Source: Bin80 sp026709335 (lineage in GTDB: Bacteria > Bacteroidota > Rhodothermia > Rhodothermales > Bin80). Taken from it: a stretch of DNA of 64,000 nucleotides. Under the pieces are notes generated by a model. It did not search any database and had not been told where the DNA came from. It worked only from the letters and a program-made list of their open reading frames with translations. Positions 29,158 to 38,226 of the stretch are shown one piece after another (position 1 is the stretch's first letter; every line of letters starts with the position of its first letter). Made by a program: the position numbers and the translations under genes. The stretch covers positions 1,984,001 to 2,048,000 of the forward strand of contig OZ241385.1 in assembly GCA_965200825.1 (NCBI GenBank). The letters run 5' to 3'.

Positions 29158-31476
29158 ATGACACGAACTATTACGCTTATTCTAATCATTTTATGTACTC
29201 CAGCCACCTTGAGTGCACAATACGCACTTCAGTTCGGTGGTCATCTGGCCGTGAACGATGGACAAATTCTGGTCGGTGAGGGGCGACAACTCCTTCTTTC
29301 GGGAAACGTCTTTGTTTACGAGATGACCGAGAATGGCTCATGGACAGAGCGCCAAGTCCTCACACCTGGCGGAGATGTAGCCACCGGGTTTGGGCGAAGC
29401 TTGTCCACTGAACACAACACGTTAGCGGTCGGCGCCCCATTGGCAAATGAAGTCTATATCTATTCTCGATCTGATGAAGGCACTTGGATGTTGTCAGAAA
29501 CTCTGAAACATCCGAACGTAGGATTCGGAACTGCCGTTTCATTAAGAGAGGATCACCTTCTAATCGGTGCTCCAGGAGCTCCCGACTCGGAAGGAGTAGC
29601 ATATCTATTTTCCAGAGATGAACAGGGAACTTGGAGCATGACTCACGAAATTGCTCATGACAATACTTCCGCTGCCGACAGGTATGGCACTGCGGTTGAA
29701 ATTCATGGGACAGATTTTGTTGTCAGCGCCCCTCAATGGGACGGCAGGAAAGGTCGTGTCTTAGTCTATGCTCATCAAGAATCTCCCAGTTTAGACGCAC
29801 AGGAAATCCTCCTTAATGAAGCTGGAAACGGAGATTTGTTTGGCTCATCTGTGGCATCCCTAGGTGATTTTTTGGCAGTTGGTGCACCCGGACGAGATGA
29901 CGGAGCAGTTTTCCTCTTTTCAAAGGACGAAAATGGGACCTGGCAAGAGAATCATGTAATCATACCCCCGGACACTTCTGACGGTGGACGTTTCGGCGAG
30001 AAAATAGTGGGGCAAGACAACAAGCTGTGGATCTCTGATACCCATTTCAATGAGCGGAATGGAGGACTCTATTACTTGGATCTATCCACTATGCAACTGT
30101 CAAATGTACTCAGCCCCGATGTATTACAATTTCGAAGTGAATTTGGCGCAAGCCTTGCAGTAGATGAAAACCTTGTTGCTGTCGGCGCTGTCGGACATGA
30201 CAATTATGAAGGGGTTGTTTTCCCATTGCATGTTACAGATGAAGACATGGAGATTGGAGAGGCACTCTTCAATCTCGCCAGCGAAATTCCCTCAATTACA
30301 GGAGATATCACCGAATGTGAGAGCGGTACTGCCGGCATTTTTCCATGTGCAGAAGTTGACATGATATCGTTCCTGACCCGTGAAGAAATTGGCGCCCAGA
30401 GAGGGATACAAGTCAATGACGTCTGGGGCTGGGAGGATCCTCAGACAGGGCGTGAGTATGCACTGGTTGGCCGTACAGATGGTACTTCATTCATTGATCT
30501 TACGGATCCTTATCGCCCCGTTTATCTTGGAGATCTACCTAAAACTTCTACTGCAAACCAAAGCCTGTGGCGTGATATCAAGGTCTACAATGATCATGCA
30601 TTTATTGTAGCAGACGGGGCAGGAGCTCATCATATGCAAATTTTCGATCTAACACAGTTAAGAGATGTCACTGAGCCTCGGACATTTACTGAGACAGCTT
30701 TATACAAGGGGGTATACAGTTCTCACAACATTGTAATCAACAAAGAAACCGGATTTGCATACGCTGTGGGGAGTGATTCAGGGGGAGAAACATGCGGCGG
30801 AGCACTCCACATGATCAATATTCAAGATCCAGTGAATCCCACTTTTGCCGGATGCTTTGCGGATGTCCGAACCGGTAGACGGGGAACAGGAAGTACTCAT
30901 GATGCACAGTGTGTCATATACAATGGTCCAGACCTTGACTATCAAGGTCGTGAAATTTGCCTCAGTTCAAATGAAACTGCACTCTCAATTGCGGATGTGA
31001 CGAACAAAGAAAATCCCATTGCCCTGTCTATAGCCCATTATCCTAACGTGGCCTACACACACCAGGGCTGGCTCACCGAAGATCATAAATATTTCTATCT
31101 CAACGATGAGGGAGATGAGATGTCTGAAACGGTTCAGGCCACTCGTACCCTGATCTTTGATCTTGGAGATCTTGAGGATCCAGTCCTGGTAAAGGAATAT
31201 TTTGGCCCTTCAAGTGCGATTGATCACAATCTCTATATCCAAGGAGATATCATGTACCAGACCAATTATGTGGAAGGACTCAGGATTGTGGATGTTTCAG
31301 ACCCCGAGAATCCACTGGAAGTTGGTCACTTTGACACGGTTCCATATGGCCCTAACGATAACTCTCCTGTACTTGGAGCCTGGAGTAGCTACCCTTTCTT
31401 CAAAAGTGGTACGATCGTAGTCACCTCGGGTAGAGAAGGTGTTTTTTTTCTGAAAAAACGCCCCTTAGACCTATAA
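29158..31476 (+). CDS. secreted FG-GAP / choice-of-anchor B family protein
   Basis: 772 residues with signal peptide MTRTITLILIILCTPATLSAQ. The N-terminal half (about 25-365) is an integrin-alpha-like propeller with repeated blades of the type FGRSLS...LAVGAP and FGTAVS...LLIGAPG. The C-terminal half is a choice-of-anchor B domain made of LVIVD-like repeats (for example STHDAQCVIYNGPD, SYHTHQGW-like AYTHQGWLTED, and GLRIVDVSDPENP). No sorting domain follows; the protein ends KKRPLDL. Both halves are extracellular beta-propellers of unknown ligand. Related two-propeller proteins occur in Bacteroidota and marine gammaproteobacteria. It is transcribed alone. Confidence 0.8.
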   Translation: MTRTITLILIILCTPATLSAQYALQFGGHLAVNDGQILVGEGRQLLLSGNVFVYEMTENGSWTERQVLTPGGDVATGFGRSLSTEHNTLAVGAPLANEVYIYSRSDEGTWMLSETLKHPNVGFGTAVSLREDHLLIGAPGAPDSEGVAYLFSRDEQGTWSMTHEIAHDNTSAADRYGTAVEIHGTDFVVSAPQWDGRKGRVLVYAHQESPSLDAQEILLNEAGNGDLFGSSVASLGDFLAVGAPGRDDGAVFLFSKDENGTWQENHVIIPPDTSDGGRFGEKIVGQDNKLWISDTHFNERNGGLYYLDLSTMQLSNVLSPDVLQFRSEFGASLAVDENLVAVGAVGHDNYEGVVFPLHVTDEDMEIGEALFNLASEIPSITGDITECESGTAGIFPCAEVDMISFLTREEIGAQRGIQVNDVWGWEDPQTGREYALVGRTDGTSFIDLTDPYRPVYLGDLPKTSTANQSLWRDIKVYNDHAFIVADGAGAHHMQIFDLTQLRDVTEPRTFTETALYKGVYSSHNIVINKETGFAYAVGSDSGGETCGGALHMINIQDPVNPTFAGCFADVRTGRRGTGSTHDAQCVIYNGPDLDYQGREICLSSNETALSIADVTNKENPIALSIAHYPNVAYTHQGWLTEDHKYFYLNDEGDEMSETVQATRTLIFDLGDLEDPVLVKEYFGPSSAIDHNLYIQGDIMYQTNYVEGLRIVDVSDPENPLEVGHFDTVPYGPNDNSPVLGAWSSYPFFKSGTIVVTSGREGVFFLKKRPLDL

Positions 31477-31531
31477 ACCGGAGTTTTCCGTATACCAACC
31501 TATATCTCTTGGAACTTCAATCACATTAAAC

Positions 31532-31568
31532 CGTGAAAGCGCTTTGCTTCTCGCGAGGCATTTTCACG
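31532..31568 (+). repeat. stem-loop upstream of the TPR gene
   Basis: CGTGAAA (31532-31538) and TTTCACG (31562-31568) can pair. The perfect 8-bp palindrome CTCGCGAG (31550-31557) lies inside. It ends 38 bp before the TPR gene start. It could be an operator or a terminator of the preceding gene, but no T run follows. Confidence 0.4.
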
Positions 31569-31606
31569 TTCATTAATAAAAATTCTATACGACATACTCT
31601 TGTGAT

Positions 31607-32428
31607 ATGAAACTTCTCTGTCCTGTAAAGACTGGTATTTTTTTGACTGTAGTACTACTGGCCACCTCTATGCCTGTGGCCGCTCAGAAGTACAAGGAAG
31701 ATTTCAATTCTGCTCAGGAAGCTGCAAAGGGTTCCTTGTGGGCTGATGCTCGTAACCTGTTTTTTAGCGCTGCCACAGGTGCAGATGAGGCCGCAGATTC
31801 AGAGGTTGCTCAGCGTGCTCGTTATGCTGTTGCTCAAATTGATTACAAGATGGGAACTACTGCTTTCAAAGCAGAAGACTTTGAGACTGCACTCAAACAT
31901 TATTCAGATGGCGAAACCATCTATCCCGCATACATCAAAAATGTTTATGGCAAAGGATTAGCTCTTCGAAAACTGGGACGAGAAGAGGAAGCGCTGGACA
32001 ACTTTATGGCTGCCTCTGCTGCCCCAGGAGATCGTAAAACTAGCTTGGCAGCAGAAAATCAAATTCGTGACCACTTCATAAGCCAAGCTTCCACACGCCT
32101 GGCAAAGCGGAATGCTACGCGCGCAGATGCGGATGCAGCGCTCACCGCGCTAGCATCTTTGACTCAACTGATGGAAGCGGATTCAGACACATACTACTAC
32201 ACAGCTCAGGCACACTATGTAAAAGGTGACTGGGCTTCTGCTATCTCCGCTGCGGAACAAGCACTGGCGATTCATAATGGAAGCCGTACAGACAAGGCAA
32301 AAATCTATTATGTGTTAGGAGAATCCTATGTAAGCATCAACGATCGAGGCGCTGCAAAAAATGCATTTCAGAATGCCCTCTACGGTGCTTACAAGCTATC
32401 TGCCGAACATTATCTGGAAACTCTCTGA
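31607..32428 (+). CDS. periplasmic TPR-repeat protein
   Basis: 273 residues. The signal peptide reaches about residue 27 (VAAQK). The body is made of helical hairpins with TPR spacing, for example YAVAQIDYKMGTTAFKAEDF, YPAYIKNVYGKGLALRKLGR and AKIYYVLGESYVSINDRGAA, which amounts to four to five repeats. TPR proteins scaffold other proteins; nothing here shows the partner. Codon use is rich in GCT Ala codons relative to neighbours, which may mean high expression. It is followed by a strong terminator at 32453-32489 and is a single-gene unit. Confidence 0.8.
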   Translation: MKLLCPVKTGIFLTVVLLATSMPVAAQKYKEDFNSAQEAAKGSLWADARNLFFSAATGADEAADSEVAQRARYAVAQIDYKMGTTAFKAEDFETALKHYSDGETIYPAYIKNVYGKGLALRKLGREEEALDNFMAASAAPGDRKTSLAAENQIRDHFISQASTRLAKRNATRADADAALTALASLTQLMEADSDTYYYTAQAHYVKGDWASAISAAEQALAIHNGSRTDKAKIYYVLGESYVSINDRGAAKNAFQNALYGAYKLSAEHYLETL

Positions 32429-32452
32429 TCCTCTTGTTCTTTTCACAATTTT

Positions 32453-32489
32453 AAAGCCCGTGCCCCAACTTGGAGCTACGGGCTTTTTT
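32453..32489 (+). terminator. rho-independent terminator of the TPR gene
   Basis: AAAGCCCGT (32453-32461) pairs with ACGGGCTTT (32478-32486), followed by TTT. It begins 24 nt after the stop codon. Confidence 0.88.
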
Positions 32490-32839
32490 GTGCTGTGTGC
32501 GAAAATCGCATGCATTGGCGGTTTTCCTGTTTTCTATTGTGTTTGAATAGTACTCCATTTGCCTGCTATAGTAAAGATATAATTGTGATCTATACCTCCT
32601 CTGTCGGGATAGTGATGGATTTTTTAAAGAGAGGCCTATTGCTACCTGATCTATGCGGCTTCCTCTGAATGCGGTATAGCCCACCAATATCACTACGGTA
32701 TGTATCACTCTTCTTTAACAGCCACAGGAACCTGTTTAATAAAATCTGCCGCTCATAGGCTTTGTGCGAAATTTAGTCAGTATATTGGACGGTTAGGGGC
32801 CATCTCGAGAACCAAGTGGCAAGCGATCCACTATACAAA

Positions 32840-32940
32840 GAGGTTCTTGCAAAACCTCTGTTTTCAGATAGAAAAAAATTCCCTCAGGTGCTTCCAGGGC
32901 AATGTTTATGCTCAATTTCGGGGGTTTTGCAAGAGGTTCG
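32840..32940. repeat. MITE-like element or decayed IS ends
   Basis: The 12-bp core TCTTGCAAAACC (32845-32856) recurs inverted at 32923-32934. The match extends imperfectly to about 20 bp at each end, which gives terminal inverted repeats bounding about 100 bp. The interior codes for nothing convincing. This is typical of a miniature inverted-repeat element or a deleted insertion sequence. A clear target duplication is not visible. It lies in the 632-bp gene-free gap 32429-33060, upstream of the restriction-modification gene; I see nothing else in that gap beyond the terminator. Confidence 0.55.
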
Positions 32941-33060
32941 AAATGCGACTTTAATTTCTGCCAACACCCTTTCCTAAACGACGGAGTTTCCTATGGGGTT
33001 GCACGGATAGAAATCAATCTCGATTGAAGTTTTTAATTTCTGTAATAATATTTGAGCTCG

Positions 33061-35805
33061 ATGCGTCTTTCGTGGAATGAGATCCGAATCCGTGCCAGAG
33101 AATTTTCTGGAAAATGGGAGAACGCAGTGTACGAGAAGGGAGAAACCCAGAGTTTTTATAATGATTTCTTTGAGATTTTTGGCGTTCAACGCCGCAATGT
33201 CGCCCGATATGAAGAGCATGTCAAGAAGTTGGATAACCGGTCCGGCTTCATTGATTTATTCTGGCCGGGTATCCTGATTGTAGAGCAAAAGAGTGCAGGG
33301 CTTGATCTTGGCGCAGCATACGAACAGGCTGGAGAATATTTTGATGCTCTTTCAGAGTACGAACGCCCACAATACATCCTGGTAAGCGACTTTCAAAACT
33401 TTGATCTCTATGATCTCGATGAACGCGAGACTGTTTCATTTTCCCTTGCGGAACTGCACCTAAACATAGAAGCATTTAGCTTCATTCTCGGCGTTCAACG
33501 CCGAGTCTTCCGGGATCAGGATCCCGCGAATATCACGGCTGCGGAGTTGGTTGGACGGTTACATGATCTTCTGGATGAGGTAGGATATCGAGGCGATGAG
33601 CTGGAACGCTTCCTGGTACGGATTGTGTTCTGTTTGTTTGCGGATGATACGGGAATTTTTGAGCCCCGCGATATTTTTCTTGAATTTATTGAAAATCGAA
33701 CGAGAAGTGATGGTTCAGATCTCGGTCCATGGTTGGCGCACCTGTTTCAAATCATGAATACTTCAGAAAGTACGCGCCTGACAGTTCTCGATGAGAACTT
33801 GGCACAATTTCCGTACGTCGATGGTGATTTGTTTCGGGGAGATCTTCGGATTCCATCGTTTGATTCCGCGATGCGCCAAGCCCTTCTGGATATCTGCCAG
33901 TTTGATTGGTCGAACATTTCCCCTGCGATTTTCGGGGCACTGTTTCAGTCGGTGATGGATCCCATAGAGCGCCGCGAGCAGGGAGCCCACTACACGACCG
34001 AGAAGAATATTCTAAAAGTAATTGAGCCGCTCTTTCTGGAGGATCTGCACAGCGAGTTCAATCGATTACGATCCAGGAAAGATTCTCGCCGAATCAGTGA
34101 ACTTCGAAAGTTTCAGAAAAAACTGGGAGAGATGAAGTTTCTCGATCCTGCCTGCGGTTGTGGTAACTTTCTGGTGATTGCATATCGGGAACTGCGATTG
34201 CTTGAGCTTGAAGTATTGAAGGAGCTCCATTCTTCGGAATCCCGGGAAAACAAGCAATTGGATCTGCTCGCCTCCGATCTCTCTCATGTGAATGTAGATC
34301 AGTTTTATGGAATTGAGATCAGTGAATTTCCGGTTCGGATTGCGGAGACGGCACTATGGATGATGGACCACATTATGAATAATCTTCTGAGCATGGAATT
34401 TGGACAGACCTATACTCGGATTCCCCTGCGGGCATCGCCGCATATTGTGCACGGGGATGCTTTGGAGCTGGATTGGTCCGAAGTACTTCCTGCGAATGAA
34501 TGTTCGTATGTATTGGGGAATCCTCCATTTGCGGGTGCCAAATTTCAAAGCAGTTTTCAACGAGAACAAGTGCACAGGATTGCAGGGCTCAAACGCAATG
34601 GTGGGACGCTTGATTATGTGACATCCTGGTACATCAAAGCGGGGGAGTATATCCATGATAGTGAAGCTCGGATCGGGTTTGTTGCGACAAATTCGATCAT
34701 TCAGGGGGAGCAGGTGGCGCAGCTGTGGCCGATTTTGTTTGAACGAGATCAACTGGAGATTGCATTTGCACATCACACATTTGCATGGGGATCGGATGCA
34801 CGTGGAAAAGCACATGTGCATGTCGTCATTCTTGGATTGGATCATCGGACGCGCGCACGAGCGAAGAAGCGCTTGTTCAGTTACCCTGATATCAACGGAG
34901 AGCCATTGGAGAGTCAGCATGCTGCAATCTCGCCCTATCTATTTGATGCGAGTGATCTTGGCAATCCACAGATCACTGTACGCGAGGAGAGTGATCCAAT
35001 CAATGGATTGAAGAAAATGATCATCGGTTCACAGCCAATTGATGGTGGGCATTATATTTTTGATGAGCAGGGGAGGGAGGAGTTTTTGAAGATGGAGCCG
35101 GGAGCGGCTCCATTGCTACATCCCTTTGTGGGAGCGCGTGAATTTTTGCAGGGAGAGGAGCGTTGGATTTTGGCCTTGCAAGATGTGCCCCCGAATGTAC
35201 TCGCAGAGCTTTCACATGTGAGGAAACGGATGGCGGCGGTACGCACTTACCGAGAAGGTAGCAAGAGGAAATCTACACAAAATCTTTCCCAAATGCCTAA
35301 GCTTTATCAAGTGAACACGATCCCGAAGGAATCTTTCCTGGTGATCCCCGAAACCAGTTCCGAGAAAAGGGAATATGTCCCAATTGGCTGGCTGGAACCT
35401 CCTGCAATCCCAAGTAACAGCCTGAAAGTATTAGCTGATGCAACGCTCATTGATTTTGCTTTATTGACCTCAGCCATGCATATGGCATGGTTGCGTGCCG
35501 TTGGAGGGCGCCTAGAAAGTCGCTATCGATATTCTATCGGGGTGGTTTATAACACATTTCCTGTTCCCGCGGAAGAAGTGAACCTCTCATCACTTGAACC
35601 TCTTGCACAGGCTATTCTGGATAGCCGCGCTATCCACCAAGATGCGACGTTGGCTCAGTTGTATGATCCAGATCTCATGCCACCGGAGCTTCGTCGTGCA
35701 CATCAGAAGCTGGATCGCACCATCGACAGGTTATATTGTCGGAAAATATTTGGATCGGAGCGAGAACGCGTTAAATACCTCTTCACGCTCTATGAGAAAA
35801 TGTGA
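33061..35805 (+). CDS. MmeI-like (type IIL) restriction-modification enzyme
   Basis: 914 residues from ATG 33061; a TTG at 33052 in frame is less likely. An N-terminal nuclease domain has the PD-(D/E)XK pattern Asp65-X9-Glu75-X-Lys77, the same spacing as in MmeI. A helical connector leads to an N6-adenine methyltransferase domain with motif I LDPACGCGNF (about 361-370) and motif IV GNPPF (about 485-489). The C-terminal part (about 620-914) would be the target-recognition domain. Length is close to MmeI (919 residues). Such single-chain enzymes methylate one strand for protection and cut about 20 bp away. No separate methylase, specificity or helicase gene is adjacent, as expected. The gene looks intact and probably came by transfer. 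Confidence 0.85.
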   Translation: MRLSWNEIRIRAREFSGKWENAVYEKGETQSFYNDFFEIFGVQRRNVARYEEHVKKLDNRSGFIDLFWPGILIVEQKSAGLDLGAAYEQAGEYFDALSEYERPQYILVSDFQNFDLYDLDERETVSFSLAELHLNIEAFSFILGVQRRVFRDQDPANITAAELVGRLHDLLDEVGYRGDELERFLVRIVFCLFADDTGIFEPRDIFLEFIENRTRSDGSDLGPWLAHLFQIMNTSESTRLTVLDENLAQFPYVDGDLFRGDLRIPSFDSAMRQALLDICQFDWSNISPAIFGALFQSVMDPIERREQGAHYTTEKNILKVIEPLFLEDLHSEFNRLRSRKDSRRISELRKFQKKLGEMKFLDPACGCGNFLVIAYRELRLLELEVLKELHSSESRENKQLDLLASDLSHVNVDQFYGIEISEFPVRIAETALWMMDHIMNNLLSMEFGQTYTRIPLRASPHIVHGDALELDWSEVLPANECSYVLGNPPFAGAKFQSSFQREQVHRIAGLKRNGGTLDYVTSWYIKAGEYIHDSEARIGFVATNSIIQGEQVAQLWPILFERDQLEIAFAHHTFAWGSDARGKAHVHVVILGLDHRTRARAKKRLFSYPDINGEPLESQHAAISPYLFDASDLGNPQITVREESDPINGLKKMIIGSQPIDGGHYIFDEQGREEFLKMEPGAAPLLHPFVGAREFLQGEERWILALQDVPPNVLAELSHVRKRMAAVRTYREGSKRKSTQNLSQMPKLYQVNTIPKESFLVIPETSSEKREYVPIGWLEPPAIPSNSLKVLADATLIDFALLTSAMHMAWLRAVGGRLESRYRYSIGVVYNTFPVPAEEVNLSSLEPLAQAILDSRAIHQDATLAQLYDPDLMPPELRRAHQKLDRTIDRLYCRKIFGSERERVKYLFTLYEKM

Positions 35806-35850
35806 GTTTCACTTCCAGAAGATCTGGGAGAAAAGTATCGGAGAAACTCA
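35803..35850 (+). terminator. possible terminator hairpin after the restriction-modification gene
   Basis: TGAGTTTC (35803-35810, starting at the stop codon) and GAAACTCA (35843-35850) can pair, with a nested TTCCAGA/TCTGGGA stem. There is no T run, so function is uncertain. The rest of the 331-bp gap to 36136 shows no gene. Confidence 0.35.
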
Positions 35851-36136
35851 TGAATTACGCAAAATAGAGATCGAAAATGATTAAGGATGGTGTATGCCTT
35901 TTCGAACAGATACGTAGCAATCGTGTACTACATCTGCTTTTTTACCTTAACTCCCAAGACAGATTGATTCTGTGCCTTACTTCATCTCGACCGCTATTTT
36001 TCCTATTTTGTACGTGCAAAATCTCCACGCCCTGACATAGGAAATCTTGTACGTATAAATAGCCTCGCCCTTCACTGGACTACTTTGCATAAAACTTTCA
36101 ACTTCTTTACGGTTGAATCTTGATGAATTCAGTGTG

Positions 36137-36859
36137 ATGCTCATGTTGAGTAAAAGTTGCGTCATTGAAGACGATGTTGAGTTGGGTGCTGATTGCGTGA
36201 TTGGGCATCATGTGATCATTCGATCAGGAACACGCTTAGGATCCAAAGTTCGAGTTGGTGACCACAGCATTCTTGGAGCCAGCCCGATGCGTGCACGTAC
36301 CAGTGCCCTTCAAGGAAGTAATGATCAACCAGGACTTACGATTGGAGATAGCTGTCTTATCGGGAACAATACTGTCCTGTATCGTGGCTGCTCCTTGGGA
36401 GCCAATGTGATGATCGCCGATCTCGCGACGGTCAGGGAAAGAGTTTCGATTGGAGACTCCACTATCATTGGTCGCGGAGTAGCAATCGAAAATGACTGCT
36501 CTGTTGGTTCATACTGTAAGCTGGAGACCAATGCGTATATCACGGCCTATTCCAGGCTGGAGGATTTTGTATTTATTGCCCCCGGTGTAACAACCAGTAA
36601 TGACAATTTTGCAGGTCGAACAAAGGAACGTTCAAAATATTACAAAGGGATCACTGTACTTCATGGTGGACGTATCGGTGCTGGCGCAACTGTCTTACCC
36701 GGAAAAACGATTGGGCCTGATGCGATGCTGGCCGCTGGAAGTGTTCTAACCCATGACATTCCAGCGCGTGAATTATGGCTGGGTTCCCCCGCCCGCTACG
36801 TGCGCATGGTACCGGAAAACCAGTGGATAGAAAATCAAGGGACTTATATACGTGAGTAA
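36137..36859 (+). CDS. hexapeptide-repeat N-acetyltransferase, WbpD/WlbB-like
   Basis: 240 residues from ATG 36137; an upstream in-frame TTG at 36113 is less likely. Most of the chain is a left-handed beta-helix of hexapeptide repeats (IEDDVELGADCVIGHHVIIRSG, IGDSCLIGNNTVLYRG, IGAGATVLPGKTIGPDAMLAAGSVL) and the C-terminal cap SPARYVRMVPENQW is typical of sugar acetyltransferases. By family and by the wbpE-, wbpB- and wbpA-like neighbours it should acetylate the 3-amino group of UDP-2-acetamido-3-amino-2,3-dideoxy-D-glucuronate using acetyl-CoA. The TnpB gene separates it from the aminotransferase that makes its substrate. Confidence 0.8.
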   Translation: MLMLSKSCVIEDDVELGADCVIGHHVIIRSGTRLGSKVRVGDHSILGASPMRARTSALQGSNDQPGLTIGDSCLIGNNTVLYRGCSLGANVMIADLATVRERVSIGDSTIIGRGVAIENDCSVGSYCKLETNAYITAYSRLEDFVFIAPGVTTSNDNFAGRTKERSKYYKGITVLHGGRIGAGATVLPGKTIGPDAMLAAGSVLTHDIPARELWLGSPARYVRMVPENQWIENQGTYIRE

Positions 36860-36902
36860 CCCACAATGTAGAACCTTAATAAGGTAGATGAGTATACGGA
36901 CA

Positions 36903-36932
36903 CAATAGGCAGGAGCGTAATCCTGCCTATTG
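36903..36932. repeat. 12-bp perfect hairpin at the left end of the TnpB element
   Basis: CAATAGGCAGGA and TCCTGCCTATTG pair perfectly around a 6-nt loop, GCGTAA. It lies 29 bp before the tnpB start. IS200/IS605 elements carry subterminal hairpins recognised by TnpA, so it is a candidate left-end hairpin. It could equally terminate the upstream acetyltransferase gene, although a T run is missing. Confidence 0.6.
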
Positions 36933-36961
36933 CTTACCATAACGTTACCTATATTAACGCC

Positions 36962-38209
36962 ATGCCCGCGAGGAATTCAAACAAGAAAGCGCAGAACTGT
37001 TCCTATCGAGGTGTTGAGTACCGTCTCTGCCCAGGGACACGAAGCAAGGCAAAGAAACTGGCTGGATTAGCCGGTGCGTGTCGGTTTGTATGGAATATGA
37101 TTCTTTCTCAGTGCAATGAAGAGTACCAAGATGAAACCAAAGAGAACCCACAGTACTCTTATTTCTCTCTGGGAAAGCGATTTACGAAGTTGCGCCATTC
37201 TGTATCGTGGTTAGGAGGATATTCTGCGAATATTGTCAAATACACGCTCAAGAATCAGGCGGATGCGTGGCAGAGATATTTCAAGGGTACGGCAAGCCGT
37301 CCTGATTTTCATAGGAAGCATAAGCACACGGATTCGTTTACAGCAACAAAAGGATTGTTTAAGATTGTAGATGATAGTGTATACATCCAAAAGGTTGGCT
37401 GGATGAAGTTCAGGCGCAATGGAGGCAATCCATACCCGGACGGTGAGCCGATTGAGTTGACCGTAAAGAAAGAGGGGCGGTACTGGAAGATGAGCGTGAT
37501 TTATAGGATTCCGACACCTGAAAAGACAGAGAACGGCGTGGCCGTTGGTGTGGATCTAAATACGTACAATGTGGCCTGGACGTCTTCGGAAGGGGATCAG
37601 GGAATGTTACCGATTGAGAAACCAGATATAAAAGAGATTCGGATTAAACGGTATCAGAGGAAGCTGGCACGGCAACAGAAAGGCTCGAATCGTAGAGCCG
37701 TAACCAAGCGAAAGATTGCCAAATGGAAACGAAAACAGAAAAACACTCGAAAGAATCAGGATCATCACAACAGCAAGGCACTGGCACGGAAGGCTGAAAC
37801 TCTGGTACGAGAGGATCTGGGTATCCAGAGAATGTCCAAGAGCGCCAAGGGAACGGTAAAAAATCCCGGCAAGAATGTGAAAGCGAAGTCAGGGCTAAAC
37901 CGCGTGATCCTAAACTCTTCATGGGGACGATTTAACCGGTATTGTGACTACAAATTCAGTAAAGTAATTACCGTGAATTCAAAGTATACGTCTCAGACCT
38001 GCAATCAGTGTGGGCACGTAGCAAAGGATAACAGAACAACGCAGAGTAGATTTAAGTGTATGGCCTGTGGCCATGCGGACCATGCAGATCTGAACGCGTC
38101 TGCAAATATCTTGGCCTCCGGGATTGGGGCTACTGGACGTGGGAGGAGCGTCGCCGTTCGGCACTCCATTGATCCGTCAAATGGATACGTGGGCCACTCA
38201 TGTATATAA
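36962..38209 (+). CDS. tnpB: TnpB, IS200/IS605-family RNA-guided nuclease (no TnpA)
   Basis: 415 residues. The N-terminal half has the OrfB opening YRLCPGTRSKAKKLAGLAGA and a helical/OB recognition lobe. The RuvC fold is complete: Asp198 (VGVDLN), Glu284 (VREDLG) and Asp376 (HADLNASANI), with a four-Cys zinc finger between the last two (Cys347, Cys350, Cys366, Cys369). TnpB cuts DNA under guidance of an RNA transcribed from the right end of the element. No TnpA transposase gene is present, so the element moves in trans or is immobile. It is inserted in a nucleotide-sugar operon, between acetyltransferase and aminotransferase genes, in the same direction. The stop is only 17 bp from the next start. 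Confidence 0.93.
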   Translation: MPARNSNKKAQNCSYRGVEYRLCPGTRSKAKKLAGLAGACRFVWNMILSQCNEEYQDETKENPQYSYFSLGKRFTKLRHSVSWLGGYSANIVKYTLKNQADAWQRYFKGTASRPDFHRKHKHTDSFTATKGLFKIVDDSVYIQKVGWMKFRRNGGNPYPDGEPIELTVKKEGRYWKMSVIYRIPTPEKTENGVAVGVDLNTYNVAWTSSEGDQGMLPIEKPDIKEIRIKRYQRKLARQQKGSNRRAVTKRKIAKWKRKQKNTRKNQDHHNSKALARKAETLVREDLGIQRMSKSAKGTVKNPGKNVKAKSGLNRVILNSSWGRFNRYCDYKFSKVITVNSKYTSQTCNQCGHVAKDNRTTQSRFKCMACGHADHADLNASANILASGIGATGRGRSVAVRHSIDPSNGYVGHSCI

Positions 38210-38226
38210 GTCCCAAAATCAATAAT
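38101..38226 (+). ncRNA. candidate omega/reRNA at the right end of the TnpB element
   Basis: Known TnpB guide RNAs overlap the 3' end of tnpB. Here the last about 100 bp of the gene can fold. GGAG (38145-38148) pairs with CTCC (38164-38167) around a GCCG-TT-CGGC hairpin, and ATCC/GGAT repeats follow. The exact right end, and so the guide, cannot be fixed by eye; it may run into the start of the aminotransferase gene. Inferred from family knowledge. Confidence 0.35.

Noticed and set aside
32700..32954. An 84-codon frame in the gap before the restriction-modification gene
   Set aside because: It runs across the inverted-repeat element, has no motif and no homologue that I recognise; the repeat explains the sequence better.
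38200..38226. Earlier ATG for the aminotransferase
   Set aside because: It would start inside the tnpB stop region and add nine residues not seen in DegT proteins; MNIQMVDLRGQY is the usual opening.
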